From: Halobacteroidaceae bacterium
Lineage (GTDB): Bacteria; Bacillota; Halanaerobiia; B1SED10-174
DNA: 64,000 nucleotides
NCBI GenBank assembly: GCA_003554585.1
Contig: PWGV01000024.1
Location: 1-64,000 of the forward strand
Direction of reading: 5' to 3'
Shown here: positions 34,995 through 43,808 of the stretch, piece by piece
How positions within the stretch are numbered: position 1 is the stretch's first letter
How the letters are laid out: each line of letters opens with the position of its first letter
The notes under the pieces: model-generated
Told to the model about the DNA's origin: nothing
The model's database searches: none
The model's input: the letters and a program-made list of their open reading frames with translations, nothing else
Program-made: the position numbers and the translations under genes

Positions 34995-35853
34995 GAATAG
35001 CCATGCGGCAGGTAATAAGGGGATCCACAATCTGGCTAATCTGCAGGTCACAAAGCAGGCTCATCAACATCCCCACTTCATTGTTGGTCAGATTTGTTCT
35101 CTCTTTAAGGAAGGCATGGGTCCAGTCCATGGTAACTTTTGCCGCTTCCTCCAGGTTTTCCGCAGACCCAATAATGTAAAAATGGCTTTCTGTCTCCAGG
35201 ATAGGAGTGGGCAATTCTTTCCCCTTTAAAACATTTACCTTGACTGTTACTCTTCCCGCTACTTCAACCCCGCAGAAAAGTACCTCCCCATCCGCCTGCA
35301 GGGCATGTAAATCTCCCATGGAAAGCAGCCCCCCTTCCTGCCAGACCGGAAGGTAAAGCCTTGTTCCTTTTCTGATCTCTTTGGTATCCATGTTACCTCC
35401 ATGCGTTCCAGGGGTTCCACACGGTATTTTTTCCTCAGACGGCGCAACTCCGATCACTCCTACCATTGGTTTGATCGGAAATTTTAAATCCTTGTTGAAT
35501 TCTGCCCAGCCGTCTTTTATGGGGATAATCCGGGTTTCTGAACCATCGAGAAGGTGGGGAATGGCACCCATGTCAGCAACTGCAGTCATTACGCCGAATT
35601 CAGCAGTTTCAATATCCAAAATGTCCACTACCAGTACATCACCCTTTTCGGCTCCACCAACGGCAAGAGGCCCGGTAGCTGGATTTATTGTAGACCAGTC
35701 GGCACTTTCAAATAGTTGATCTTCCGTTTCAATCTGGTTGCTAAAACAATCCCTGGTCTCAAAAACAGCAACTGAACCCCGTTTCACAGTTTCTACAGGT
35801 TTATTGTCCGGAGAAAAAGAATAAATTGAATCGCTTGCTTTAATTTTTACCAT
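34957..35853 (-). CDS. Acetamidase/formamidase family protein
   Basis: A 298-residue FmdA_AmdA family enzyme: NPATGPLAVGGAEKGDVLVVDI, PCGTPGTHGGNMD (metal/active-site loop) and LLSMGDLHALQADGEV are characteristic. The family hydrolyses short amides to ammonia and the acid. ATG 35853. It stands alone on the minus strand, converging on the HPP gene. Confidence 0.9.
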   Translation of the reverse strand: MVKIKASDSIYSFSPDNKPVETVKRGSVAVFETRDCFSNQIETEDQLFESADWSTINPATGPLAVGGAEKGDVLVVDILDIETAEFGVMTAVADMGAIPHLLDGSETRIIPIKDGWAEFNKDLKFPIKPMVGVIGVAPSEEKIPCGTPGTHGGNMDTKEIRKGTRLYLPVWQEGGLLSMGDLHALQADGEVLFCGVEVAGRVTVKVNVLKGKELPTPILETESHFYIIGSAENLEEAAKVTMDWTHAFLKERTNLTNNEVGMLMSLLCDLQISQIVDPLITCRMAIPKDSFSPYKISF

Positions 35854-35968
35854 TGTTTCCCCATCCTTTCTTTTTTCTTTTATTAATCCTCAAGGCTTTT
35901 TTATTATATTCGGGGTTGGGTGCTTTTACCCTGCATTTTTGACTTCACTCGGGAAAGGAGGTTTTCCC

Positions 35969-37555
35969 ATGAATCAACAGCCCTGGTGGCAAAAAGGAGT
36001 TATCTACCAGATTTATCCCCGTTCTTTTCTCGACACCACTCACAATGGCATTGGTGACCTGAAGGGAATTATTAGAAAACTCGATTACCTAAAAACACTT
36101 GGAATAGGAGGTGTCTGGCTCTGCCCTATCTTTCCTTCCCCCATGTACGATTTTGGCTACGACACTTCGGATTATTATGATATTGAACCCCTTTTTGGCT
36201 CCATGGAGACCTTCGAAGAATTACTTTTAAAAGCCCGGGAGAAAAAAATCCGCATTCTCCTGGACCTTGCTTTAAATCATTCCTCTCATCTCCATCCCTG
36301 GTTTGTTGAATCGTCTTCTTCCCGGAACGATCCCAAAGCAGACTGGTATATCTGGGCAGACCCCCGGCCCCTGAAAAGGCCGCCCAACAACTGGAAATCT
36401 GTTTTTGGTGGCCCTGCCTGGACCTGGTCGGAGCAAAGAAAACAATTTTATCTCCACTCTTTTCTCCCCGAACAGCCCGATTTAAACTGGCGTAATCCCG
36501 AAGTAAAAAAGCAGACCTTTAAAATCCTCCACTTCTGGCTGGAAAAAGGTGTGGACGGCTTCAGATTGGACGTGGTTGATTTTTATCTTAAAGATGAAAA
36601 ATTAAGGTCCAATCCTCTTCGCCTTGGCCGCCGCCCATATGAAATGCAAAAACACATTTATGATAAAAATCGTCCGGAAAATATAGAAATAATGAAAGAA
36701 ACCCGCGCCCTTTTAGACCACTACCCGGAAAAAATGGCCCTGGGAGAGGTTGCTGAAAGGAATACAAAAATTGCAGCCTCTTATTATGGCCCTGAAAATA
36801 ACGGTCTCCATTTAAATTTTAATTTCAACTTCCTGGAACAGCCCTGGAAAGCAGCAGCTTTCCAAAAAGCTATCGAAGAATGGGAAAACCTCCTCGGCCC
36901 TGAAAACTGGCCGGTGTATACCCTTTCCAATCACGACGTACCCCGGCATTTTTCCCGATATGGCAATTGTTTAGGGCGGGCAAGGGTTGCAGCGACCTTG
37001 CTTTTAACCCTGAGGGGAACCCCTGTCCTCTATTACGGGGAGGAAATTGGCATGCCTCAGGGTAAAATTCCCCGTTCCAGGATCCTCGACCCCGTTGGAA
37101 AGCGGTACTGGCCTTTTCATCCCGGGCGGGATGGTTCCCGAACTCCAATCCAGTGGACTGGTGACAGAAATTCTGGTTTCACCCCTTCCAATCCCTGGCT
37201 TCCCGTTAACCATGATTATAAAAGGGTTAATCTTGCAGCTCAAAAAAAGGATCCCAATTCTCTTTTCCACTTTTACCGGGGTTTAATAAATTTTCGTAAT
37301 AACTCCATGGCTCTGCAAAGAGGGGAAATTCAGTTCCTGGATCTTAAAAATCCCCAGATATTGGCTTTTAAACGCCAGGACCCAGTAGAAAGCCTTTTAA
37401 TCATCCTCAACTTTTCCTCCAGAAAACAACCCGTAGTTCTCCCCTCTGAATTTTCAGGGGCAAAGCTGGTTTTTTCCTGGAAAAAGGATAATATCGAAAT
37501 GCAAAAAAACCAGCTTAAACTTCCACCTAGTGGTCTGGGCATATTTAGGGAATAA
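35969..37555 (+). CDS. GH13 alpha-glucosidase (oligo-1,6-glucosidase-like)
   Basis: A 528-residue cytoplasmic GH13 enzyme. Catalytic residues are evident: nucleophile Asp in GFRLDVVDFY, acid/base Glu in ALGEVAE and the transition-state Asp in SNHDVPRHFSRYG; YQIYPRSFLD opens the barrel. It most resembles the alpha-glucosidase/oligo-1,6-glucosidase group acting on short alpha-glucosides. ATG 35969 follows AAAGGAGG. No sugar transporter adjoins it. Confidence 0.9.
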   Translation: MNQQPWWQKGVIYQIYPRSFLDTTHNGIGDLKGIIRKLDYLKTLGIGGVWLCPIFPSPMYDFGYDTSDYYDIEPLFGSMETFEELLLKAREKKIRILLDLALNHSSHLHPWFVESSSSRNDPKADWYIWADPRPLKRPPNNWKSVFGGPAWTWSEQRKQFYLHSFLPEQPDLNWRNPEVKKQTFKILHFWLEKGVDGFRLDVVDFYLKDEKLRSNPLRLGRRPYEMQKHIYDKNRPENIEIMKETRALLDHYPEKMALGEVAERNTKIAASYYGPENNGLHLNFNFNFLEQPWKAAAFQKAIEEWENLLGPENWPVYTLSNHDVPRHFSRYGNCLGRARVAATLLLTLRGTPVLYYGEEIGMPQGKIPRSRILDPVGKRYWPFHPGRDGSRTPIQWTGDRNSGFTPSNPWLPVNHDYKRVNLAAQKKDPNSLFHFYRGLINFRNNSMALQRGEIQFLDLKNPQILAFKRQDPVESLLIILNFSSRKQPVVLPSEFSGAKLVFSWKKDNIEMQKNQLKLPPSGLGIFRE

Positions 37556-37634
37556 TTCAAACCGGATTAAAGGGATTAGCATAAATAAGAAGAATTATTA
37601 ACTATAAACATAATAACAGAAGGAGGAGTTCGCT

Positions 37635-38150
37635 GTGAATATTGAAGAAGCCGTAAAGGGAGCCGTTAATTTTGAAAGAAAAGGTGTTTCTTTTTACATG
37701 GAACTTGCTTCTCAAACCGAAAACCGTCTGGGGCGTCGCCTTTTTTACACCCTGGCCAAGGAAGAAGTTGAACACATCCTGATAATTGATGATATTCGCC
37801 GAAAACTTGATCGTGGCGAGGAGCTGGGAAAAGCTCCTCTCATGAAAACTACAATTGAAGATCAAATGAAACAATTCTTCAGCGCCTTTAATGCTGAACA
37901 GTTGCAGGAGAAAAACGCAAGCAACCTTGACGGCTATGAATTGGCAATGGAAATAGAGAATAAAGGTTATGAAATGTATGATAAGTTTTTAAATGAAGCC
38001 GAGGATGAAAAAGCCAAAACCTTTTTCCAGAAAATGAAGGAAGAAGAGAAAAGGCATTTTGATGCTCTGCAGAATGTTTATTACTACCTTACCAGTCGCG
38101 ACCATTGGCATTCAGAAACCGAAAGTGAAGTATGGAACTGGATGGTTTAA
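37635..38150 (+). CDS. Ferritin-like (rubrerythrin-type) diiron domain protein
   Basis: A 171-residue four-helix protein with an internally repeated ferritin-like pattern: AVNFERKGVSFYMEL...KEEVEHILII and AMEIENKGYEMYDKFL...KEEEKRHFDAL, which together give the E...ExxH pairs of a diiron site. No C-terminal rubredoxin is present. Rubrerythrin relatives detoxify peroxide in anaerobes. It starts at GTG 37635 after GGAGGAG and ends at a strong terminator. Confidence 0.85.
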   Translation: MNIEEAVKGAVNFERKGVSFYMELASQTENRLGRRLFYTLAKEEVEHILIIDDIRRKLDRGEELGKAPLMKTTIEDQMKQFFSAFNAEQLQEKNASNLDGYELAMEIENKGYEMYDKFLNEAEDEKAKTFFQKMKEEEKRHFDALQNVYYYLTSRDHWHSETESEVWNWMV

Positions 38151-38178
38151 ACTCCGGATTTTTCCGGAGTTTTTTTTA
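38150..38178 (+). terminator. terminator of ferritin-like gene
   Basis: AACTCCGGA-TTTT-TCCGGAG followed by eight T, starting at the stop codon. Confidence 0.9.
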
Positions 38179-38240
38179 CCAAAAAACCCTTTTTCTGCCC
38201 GGGAAAAAGCCTGTTAAATCCTTAAAAATCTCTATTTTCC

Positions 38241-38269
38241 TTGTCCTATAAAAACTATTAAAATAAGAT
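38241..38269 (+). promoter_or_regulatory. candidate promoter of a non-coding transcript
   Basis: TTGTCC (38241-38246), 17 bp, TAAGAT (38264-38269). No gene follows on this strand before the terminator at 38541. Confidence 0.4.
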
Positions 38270-38276
38270 CTTTCTC

Positions 38277-38566
38277 GCCCCTCCTCGAAATTAATTTATG
38301 CCAATTGCTAAAAAGGTTTGGTAAATTGCGCGAAAGTTGTTCGTGGAGAAGGCTGGCTTTTGTTTGGAAAAATCCTGGTCCTGGGAAGCCTTTGCTCTAA
38401 AAAAATAACAGTTCAGCAGGGTAAAAGCCCAAAAAAGCTAGGGGTAATGATGAAAACATCTGCAGTCATTTCCCCCATTCGGCGGCGGAACAGTCTGGAG
38501 CTGCATGATAGCAACTCGAAAAGGTGGCTGGAAATAAAAGAGAGGGGCCTCTGCCCCTCTTTTTTA
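38277..38566 (+). ncRNA. possible structured non-coding RNA (unknown class)
   Basis: A stretch of about 290 nt without a convincing gene. It contains a candidate promoter upstream, a stem AAGGCT/AGCCTT (38349-38354 with 38387-38392), a 10-bp stem with one mismatch GGGGTAATGA/TCATTTCCCC (38441-38450 with 38466-38475) with an inner GATG-AAAA-CATC hairpin, and AGCTGC-ATGATA-GCAACT, then a strong terminator. I do not recognise 6S, RNase P, SRP, T-box or a known riboswitch. The opposite strand could also be the relevant one. Confidence 0.35.
38541..38566. terminator. bidirectional terminator
   Basis: AGAGGGGC-CTCT-GCCCCTCT followed by T runs; it lies directly after the PfpI stop on the minus strand and ends the candidate RNA on the plus strand. 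Confidence 0.85.
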
Positions 38567-39079
38567 CTTTTCTAAAAATTTTATTATCTCCCGCATGAAA
38601 GCCGGAAGATCAGCCGGTGTGCGGGAAGAAATTATGTTATAGTCAACGACAACCTCTTCGTCAACGAAATCTGCCCCACCGTTTTTCAGGTCATCTTTAA
38701 TTGCTGCAAAAGAGGTCATTTGATGGCCGGATACTATATCAGCAGAAATCAAAACCCAGCCCCCGTGACAGATTGTTGCTACTAGTTTTTTCTGGTAATA
38801 AAGGTCCTGGACAAGTTTCAAAATATTTTCCTGCCTCCTGAGGCGATCGGGAGCCCAGCCTCCAGGAACAATTACCCCATCAACCTTGGAAATTTTAATG
38901 TCCTCTGGTTTGGCATCTACTTTTACTGCCATTCCCTTTTTCCCCATGTACTCTTCTTTATTTCCCACAACTGAAACCCGGACGCCCTCTTCTTTAAGCC
39001 GGAGCAAAGGATACCAAAGTTCGATATCTTCAAATTCCGCCTCAGCAAGAACTAAAACGTGTTTCCCCTGCAAACGCAT
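38564..39079 (-). CDS. DJ-1/PfpI family protein
   Basis: A 171-residue PfpI-type protein with the nucleophile elbow ATICHGGWVL (Cys-His) and the Glu in LAEAEFEDIELWYPL. The family includes proteases, glyoxalases and reported deglycases acting in protein and nucleotide repair. ATG 39077-39079. Divergent from the YwlG-like gene, with 127 bp between. Confidence 0.9.
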   Translation of the reverse strand: MRLQGKHVLVLAEAEFEDIELWYPLLRLKEEGVRVSVVGNKEEYMGKKGMAVKVDAKPEDIKISKVDGVIVPGGWAPDRLRRQENILKLVQDLYYQKKLVATICHGGWVLISADIVSGHQMTSFAAIKDDLKNGGADFVDEEVVVDYNIISSRTPADLPAFMREIIKFLEK

Positions 39080-39206
39080 TTTAACCCTCCTTGAGAACTT
39101 TTATTGCTTTATTCGCATAAAAAAAGGAGATTCCTTCCTTCTGGCAAAAAAAGTGGAAAAAGCAAATGAGATGGTGTATCCTGATAATAGAAAGGGGGCT
39201 CATAAA

Positions 39207-39752
39207 ATGGTTGATTTCAAAGAGTTACAGGGGAAAATCAAGGAAGCCATGGACACACTTCTCCAGGCCGCCAGTTTGAGAAAAGGCGACATCTTCGTCC
39301 TGGGGTGCAGCAGCAGTGAAATCCTTGGCGAAAAAATAGGTTCCGCTTCCAATCTCGAAGTTGCGGAACACATTTTTCAAATAATATATGAAGAAACCCA
39401 AAAAGCTGAAGTATTTATTGCTGTCCAGTGCTGCGAACACCTGAACCGGGCCCTGGCAGTAGAAGAAGAATGCGCTCGAAAATATAACCTGGAGGTTGTC
39501 AATGCCATTCCTCATTTAAACGCCGGGGGAGCAACAGCAACTACAGCAATGGCCAGGTTAAAAAATCCGGTCCTGGTGGAGAAAATTCAGGGCCATGCCG
39601 GAATGGATATTGGTGATACCTTTATCGGAATGCACCTGAAACCGGTGGTTGTGCCGGTTCGGGCACCCAGCCTTTCTATAGGGTCAGCCCACCTTACAAT
39701 GGCCCGGACCCGCCCCAAATTGATTGGTGGGGAAAGAGCTAAATACTCTTAG
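39207..39752 (+). CDS. YwlG/UPF0340 family protein (TIGR01440)
   Basis: A 181-residue protein of the YwlG family, recognisable from DIFVLGCSSSEILGEKIGSASN, VQCCEHLNRALAVEEE and HAGMDIGDTFIGMHLKPV. Widespread in Bacillota; function not established. The frame is open from 38886, but ATG 39207 with AAAGGGGG upstream is the family start. It overlaps the convergent rhomboid gene by 14 bp. Confidence 0.92.
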   Translation: MVDFKELQGKIKEAMDTLLQAASLRKGDIFVLGCSSSEILGEKIGSASNLEVAEHIFQIIYEETQKAEVFIAVQCCEHLNRALAVEEECARKYNLEVVNAIPHLNAGGATATTAMARLKNPVLVEKIQGHAGMDIGDTFIGMHLKPVVVPVRAPSLSIGSAHLTMARTRPKLIGGERAKYS

Positions 39753-40401
39753 GATTACTACGAAAAAACCGGTAAAAAATCATCCCAAAAACAAAACCCC
39801 CTATATGGGCCCACCAGGCAATCCCTCCGTAAACCGCTCCCATACCCAGGGCCAGGGTCCCGTAATATAACTGAATTATAAACCATGCTCCAATGTACAA
39901 AAAAGAAGGGACCCGGAAAAAATAAGGAATAAAGATAATCGGAATTACAGCAGTAACCCGGGCCAGGGGAAATAAGAAAAGGTAAGCACCCATTACCCCA
40001 GCGATTGCTCCTGATGCTCCAATTGTTGGAACCATTGAAGCAGGGTTAAAGATAATGTGAAAAAGACCCGAAAAAACTCCTGCAGCAAGGTAAAAAAGCA
40101 AAAAGGAGAAATGGCCAAGGCGGTCCTCCACATTATCTCCAAAAAGCCCCAATATCCACATGTTCCCTACCAGGTGACCAATATTGCCGTGCAAAAACAT
40201 GGAACTAATAAGGACTGAAAATTCCGGGGGGATTGAAGTAAGAAAGATCCTTGGAACAATCCCGTAAGTATAAAAAAACCTCATTAGTTCCATCTGGGAA
40301 AACTGAGTTTGCCAAACAAAAATCCCCACGTTAATAATAATCAAAAACCAGGTAATAACAGGTATTCGTCTGCGGGGAACATCATCTTTAATGGGAATCA
40401 T
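39739..40401 (-). CDS. Rhomboid family intramembrane serine protease
   Basis: A 220-residue, six-segment membrane protein. The catalytic Ser is in IGASGAIAGVMGAY, the His in WWAHIGGFVFGM, and the oxyanion-side HLVGNMWILGLFGDNVED is present. It cleaves transmembrane helices. ATG 40401 overlaps the upstream alpha/beta hydrolase gene by 14 bp, so it is probably in the tat-hydrolase-rhomboid transcript. Confidence 0.93.
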   Translation of the reverse strand: MIPIKDDVPRRRIPVITWFLIIINVGIFVWQTQFSQMELMRFFYTYGIVPRIFLTSIPPEFSVLISSMFLHGNIGHLVGNMWILGLFGDNVEDRLGHFSFLLFYLAAGVFSGLFHIIFNPASMVPTIGASGAIAGVMGAYLFLFPLARVTAVIPIIFIPYFFRVPSFLYIGAWFIIQLYYGTLALGMGAVYGGIAWWAHIGGFVFGMIFYRFFRSNPKSI

Positions 40402-41296
40402 CCTGTAGGCCTCCCAGGTAAGATAAAATATACTCTAATGTTTCTTCCCAGTGGGTTTCCATTACCAGATGTCCCCCGCCGGGAATTATTTTGAGTTCAT
40501 AGCTCGAAAAAAATTTTAATTCATCCTGATCTGCAGGAGGTGGAACCCAGGTATCCTCCTCCCCCCAGATAAAAAGAACTTCTTTTTCAATTTTACCGGG
40601 TAATTTCGCCTGACTTTTCAAGTTATCCGCCGTCATTTTAAAAAGAAATTCCAAAGCCCCTGGCCTGGCCAGGGGTTCATAATATGCAACAAATTCTTCC
40701 GGAGTTGGGGGCCGACCATATGCGGAAAAAAGGATCTCTTCAACCCGGTCCTCGTTCAGGAAAAAACTTCCCATTACCCAGCCGCCAAGTTTCCTTATCG
40801 GGCGGAGGCGAAAGACATTGAACCAAAAACCCGTTTCCCTTTCCCCGATAGCGGGGGCTAAAAGAACCAGCCCGGCAATTTCTTCTCCATTTTTTGGTTC
40901 TACCATCTGCAGGGCAACTCCCCCACCCATGGAATGGCCAAAAACATACCAGGGTTTAGCTGGATTTTGCTCCTTCCAAAAACCCCACAGGATCTCCGCA
41001 TAGCCTGCCCGGGATAAATCCAGTTCTTCTTTCCCCGGGCTCTGCCCAAAAGCAGGCAGGTCGACGGCATAAACCTCAAAACCCGCCTCGGCAAGAGCGG
41101 GGGAGATTTTTCGCCAGCTAAAAGTTGAACCTCCCAGCCCGTGGATTAAAAGAAGGCTGCCCCTGGCATCAGAAGCAGCCGGCCAGTATTCGAAATAAAG
41201 CTCGAGTTCTCCTTCCCCAAACCAATCACCCATGGCTGCCTGGAGGGGAAAGGAAAGAAGGAAAATCAAAAAAACAAAAAGAATTGGCTTTTTCAT
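40388..41296 (-). CDS. Secreted alpha/beta hydrolase
   Basis: A 302-residue protein with a signal peptide (MKKPILFVFLIFLLSFPLQA) and an alpha/beta hydrolase fold. The oxyanion loop is LLIHGLGGSTFSW, the nucleophile GHSMGGG, the acid probably Asp in WGEEDTWV and the His in GGGHLVME. Substrate unknown. It lies 30 bp after tatC on the same strand and overlaps rhomboid. Confidence 0.9.
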   Translation of the reverse strand: MKKPILFVFLIFLLSFPLQAAMGDWFGEGELELYFEYWPAASDARGSLLLIHGLGGSTFSWRKISPALAEAGFEVYAVDLPAFGQSPGKEELDLSRAGYAEILWGFWKEQNPAKPWYVFGHSMGGGVALQMVEPKNGEEIAGLVLLAPAIGERETGFWFNVFRLRPIRKLGGWVMGSFFLNEDRVEEILFSAYGRPPTPEEFVAYYEPLARPGALEFLFKMTADNLKSQAKLPGKIEKEVLFIWGEEDTWVPPPADQDELKFFSSYELKIIPGGGHLVMETHWEETLEYILSYLGGLQDDSH

Positions 41297-41326
41297 TTCT
41301 CTGCCTCCGCTCCCTAACGGAAGTTT

Positions 41327-42043
41327 TTAAACCTGCTTCCTTCTTTTTTCAATAAATCGAATTAAAATTAAACCGATCTCAAAAAGCAAATACAGAGGAC
41401 CTACCATAAGCAATTGGGAAAAAAAGTCGGGAGGAGTGAGCACGGCAGAGACAATAATAATTATTAAAACCGCATATTTTCTAATTCTGGCCAGGGACTC
41501 GTAAGAGACCGCGCCCAGAATACCCAGGATTAATAAAACCAGCGGTAACTGGAAAACAATGCTGAAAGCAAAATGAAAGCGGGAGAAAAACCCCAGGTAG
41601 TTCTGGAATGTAAACATCGGAATCAGCTCTTCTCCGGCAAATCCCAGGAAAAAATTAATTGCCAGGGGGAAAACAACAAAATAGCTGAAAACAAGCCCCA
41701 GGTAAAAAAGGAACCCTATGGCTAAAAACGAGGGGATAAGAACCCTTATCTCTTCTTTGTAAAAACCCGGTAAAATAAAAGCCAGGATCTGATATAAGAT
41801 TATGGGCAGAGAAAAAAATAATCCCGCTGTAAAAGAAAGGCGGAGGTTTGCCAAAAACGCTTCGGGAGGTGAAAGATAAACCAGGGAAAGATCGAACGCT
41901 GGCAAAAGTATAATCCCACGAAGAAAGTCAACAAAAATAAAACAAATCAGGCTAAACCCGAAAACAAAGACTACAATAACGAATAAACGGTAGCGGAGTT
42001 CCTCCAGGTGTTCGATCAGGGACATCTTAGTTATTTCATCCAC
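41327..42043 (-). CDS. tatC: Sec-independent translocase subunit TatC
   Basis: A 238-residue, six-segment protein with the TatC N-terminus (MSLIEHLEELRYRL) and the F-x-P-E-like loop LSPPEAFLANLRLSF. With TatA it exports folded proteins. The ATG at 42049 abuts GGAGGG, so GTG 42043, 6 nt after that site, is the better start. It follows mobA directly. Confidence 0.93.
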   Translation of the reverse strand: MDEITKMSLIEHLEELRYRLFVIVVFVFGFSLICFIFVDFLRGIILLPAFDLSLVYLSPPEAFLANLRLSFTAGLFFSLPIILYQILAFILPGFYKEEIRVLIPSFLAIGFLFYLGLVFSYFVVFPLAINFFLGFAGEELIPMFTFQNYLGFFSRFHFAFSIVFQLPLVLLILGILGAVSYESLARIRKYAVLIIIIVSAVLTPPDFFSQLLMVGPLYLLFEIGLILIRFIEKRRKQV

Positions 42044-42662
42044 TTCCATCCCTCCGCGCCGTAATCATTTTTTCTGCTCGCCGGAAATCTTCAGGAGTAT
42101 TAACATTAAAAAAAGAAATAGTATCCAGATTAAACCCCGCAAAATCTTCCAGCGTCACCCTTCTTACTTCGGGTTGCCTGGCAATCTCCAAAAGCTTTAA
42201 AGAATTTGTCTCAAGGTTCTCCCTGATCTGTCCTACAAGGTCTTTATGGTAAAAACTATGCAATGGATGGGGCCCATCCTCTAAAACAGGAACAACTCCC
42301 TTATAACCCGAGGTCAAAACAAAAAGAAATTTTACCAGCTCTGGCTGAATAAAAGGCATGTCGCACCCACAAAAAAAAGACCAGCCGGTTTTGCTTTCCA
42401 TCAGGCCAGCCACAATGCCCCGGAGAGCGGACGGCGGATAGGACAAATCGTCATTTACAGCTTTTACCCCGGGTATTTCTATCCTCTGTTCGGGCCTTTT
42501 TACTATAATTATTTCACCAACAACAGGTTGCAGGGCCTGAACAGTCCAGGAAATTAGTTTTTTACCCGCCAGATCTAAACTCCATTTACTCCAGCCCATC
42601 CGGCGACTGCTTCCCCCTGCAAGAATAACTCCGGTGACGTCTTCCAGCCTGTTGAAATCCAT
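42036..42662 (-). CDS. mobA: Molybdenum cofactor guanylyltransferase MobA
   Basis: A 208-residue nucleotidyltransferase: the signature GVILAGGSSRRMGWSKWSL, then FFCGCDMPFIQPELV. It transfers GMP to molybdopterin (or tungstopterin) to make the dinucleotide cofactor of DMSO-reductase-family enzymes, many of which are Tat substrates, so its position between tatA and tatC is meaningful. ATG 42662, 3 bp after tatA. Confidence 0.93.
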   Translation of the reverse strand: MDFNRLEDVTGVILAGGSSRRMGWSKWSLDLAGKKLISWTVQALQPVVGEIIIVKRPEQRIEIPGVKAVNDDLSYPPSALRGIVAGLMESKTGWSFFCGCDMPFIQPELVKFLFVLTSGYKGVVPVLEDGPHPLHSFYHKDLVGQIRENLETNSLKLLEIARQPEVRRVTLEDFAGFNLDTISFFNVNTPEDFRRAEKMITARRDGSG

Positions 42663-42665
42663 TTT

Positions 42666-42953
42666 CTATTCTTCCTGTTTATTTTCCGGGGGTTCCTGTT
42701 TTTCCTGTTTTTCTTGTTTTTCTTTCTTTTCTTTCTTTTCCTTCTTTTCTTTCTCTTCTACTTCTTCATCCTCATCATCATCATCATCATCATCGTCGTC
42801 GAGGCTTCGTTGAAAATCCTTGGAAGCACTCCGGAATTCTCGCAGGCCACGGCCGATGGATTTACCAATTTCAGGTAACCTTTTGGGCCCAAAGATTAAC
42901 AAAACCACAACCAGGATTAATAAAAGCTCGGGAACACCAATTCTACCAAACAT
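42666..42953 (-). CDS. tatA: Twin-arginine translocase protein TatA/E with long acidic/EK tail
   Basis: A 95-residue protein. The TatA helix and hinge ([35 protein letters not shown]) are canonical. The C-terminal tail is low complexity: eight consecutive Asp, then Glu-rich and [19 protein letters not shown] repeats. It heads tatA-mobA-tatC. ATG 42951-42953. The tail is probably cytoplasmic and disordered. Confidence 0.93.
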   Translation of the reverse strand: MFGRIGVPELLLILVVVLLIFGPKRLPEIGKSIGRGLREFRSASKDFQRSLDDDDDDDDDEDEEVEEKEKKEKKEKKEKQEKQEKQEPPENKQEE

Positions 42954-43154
42954 TTCTTTTCATCCTTTCCTGCAAATTGTATTAGAAAAAGTTACAAAAA
43001 TTAAATAACCTAAAAGCTTGCAGAAGCTATTCCAATTTTTCTTCTTATTATTAATTCGTTTACATCCTCCTAACTCCTTTTTTGCCCTGCGTAATTTTTG
43101 GGAAGGATTTTCCCTTCTTTCCTAAAATTATTCTAAATTAAAGGGGGGAAATAA

Positions 43155-43808
43155 ATGTCCCTATTCCAGCTTGAAGGCGTTTCAATAAAAATTCAGGACC
43201 AGCTTGTCCTCGAGAAAACCGACCTAACCATTTCACCAGATAATATTATCGGGATCTCAGGCCCCAGCGGAGGCGGAAAAACAACTTTTCTTAAGATCTT
43301 TAACCGCCTCTGGGAACCCACTACTGGAAAGGTCTACTTTGAAGGAAAACCCCTGACAGGTCTTGAACATACCCTGCTCAGGCGGGAGGTTATTCTTCTC
43401 TTTCAAGAGCCCCTCTTATTCGGACCCAGTATTCAGGATGACCTGCTTTACCCTTTTTCCCTGTCCCGTTTTCAACAGGAACCCCCGGGAGAAAAATTGC
43501 TCAAAAAAACCCTGGAGGCAATGTCCCTCCCCTTGTCTTACCTGGAAAAAGATAGTTCAGAGCTATCTGGAGGCGAAAAACAGCGGGTAGCCATAGCCCG
43601 AAGCCTCCTGCTAAAACCAAAGGTCCTTCTCCTTGACGAGCCCACTTCAGCCCTCGACCGGGATTTGAGCGACTCTCTCCTGGATTGTATTTTGCATGTT
43701 CATAACCCCCGGTTGATATTGTTCATCTCCCACGATCAAAAACTTCTGGCCCGGGCCAGTTCCCATCTTCGCCTTGAAGATCACAAATTGGAAAAAATGG
43801 GGGTTTAA
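43155..43808 (+). CDS. fetA: ABC transporter ATP-binding protein, FetA (YbbL) type
   Basis: A 217-residue ATPase with all motifs: Walker A GPSGGGKT, Q-loop LLFQEP, signature LSGGEKQR, Walker B VLLLDEP and H-loop FISHD. It is paired with a UPF0014 (FetB) permease whose ATG overlaps its stop, the arrangement of the FetAB system linked to iron export and oxidative stress resistance. ATG 43155 follows AAGGGGGG. Confidence 0.9.
   Translation: MSLFQLEGVSIKIQDQLVLEKTDLTISPDNIIGISGPSGGGKTTFLKIFNRLWEPTTGKVYFEGKPLTGLEHTLLRREVILLFQEPLLFGPSIQDDLLYPFSLSRFQQEPPGEKLLKKTLEAMSLPLSYLEKDSSELSGGEKQRVAIARSLLLKPKVLLLDEPTSALDRDLSDSLLDCILHVHNPRLILFISHDQKLLARASSHLRLEDHKLEKMGV

Noticed and set aside
38318-38575. 85-codon plus-strand ORF in the gap after the ferritin-like gene
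   Set aside because: It begins at a TTG without a ribosome-binding site, has no recognisable motif and runs through the terminator hairpin into the PfpI gene.
42666-42800. Trinucleotide repeat region as a CRISPR or microsatellite element
   Set aside because: The repeats encode the Asp and Glu-Lys tail of TatA in frame; there are no spacers.
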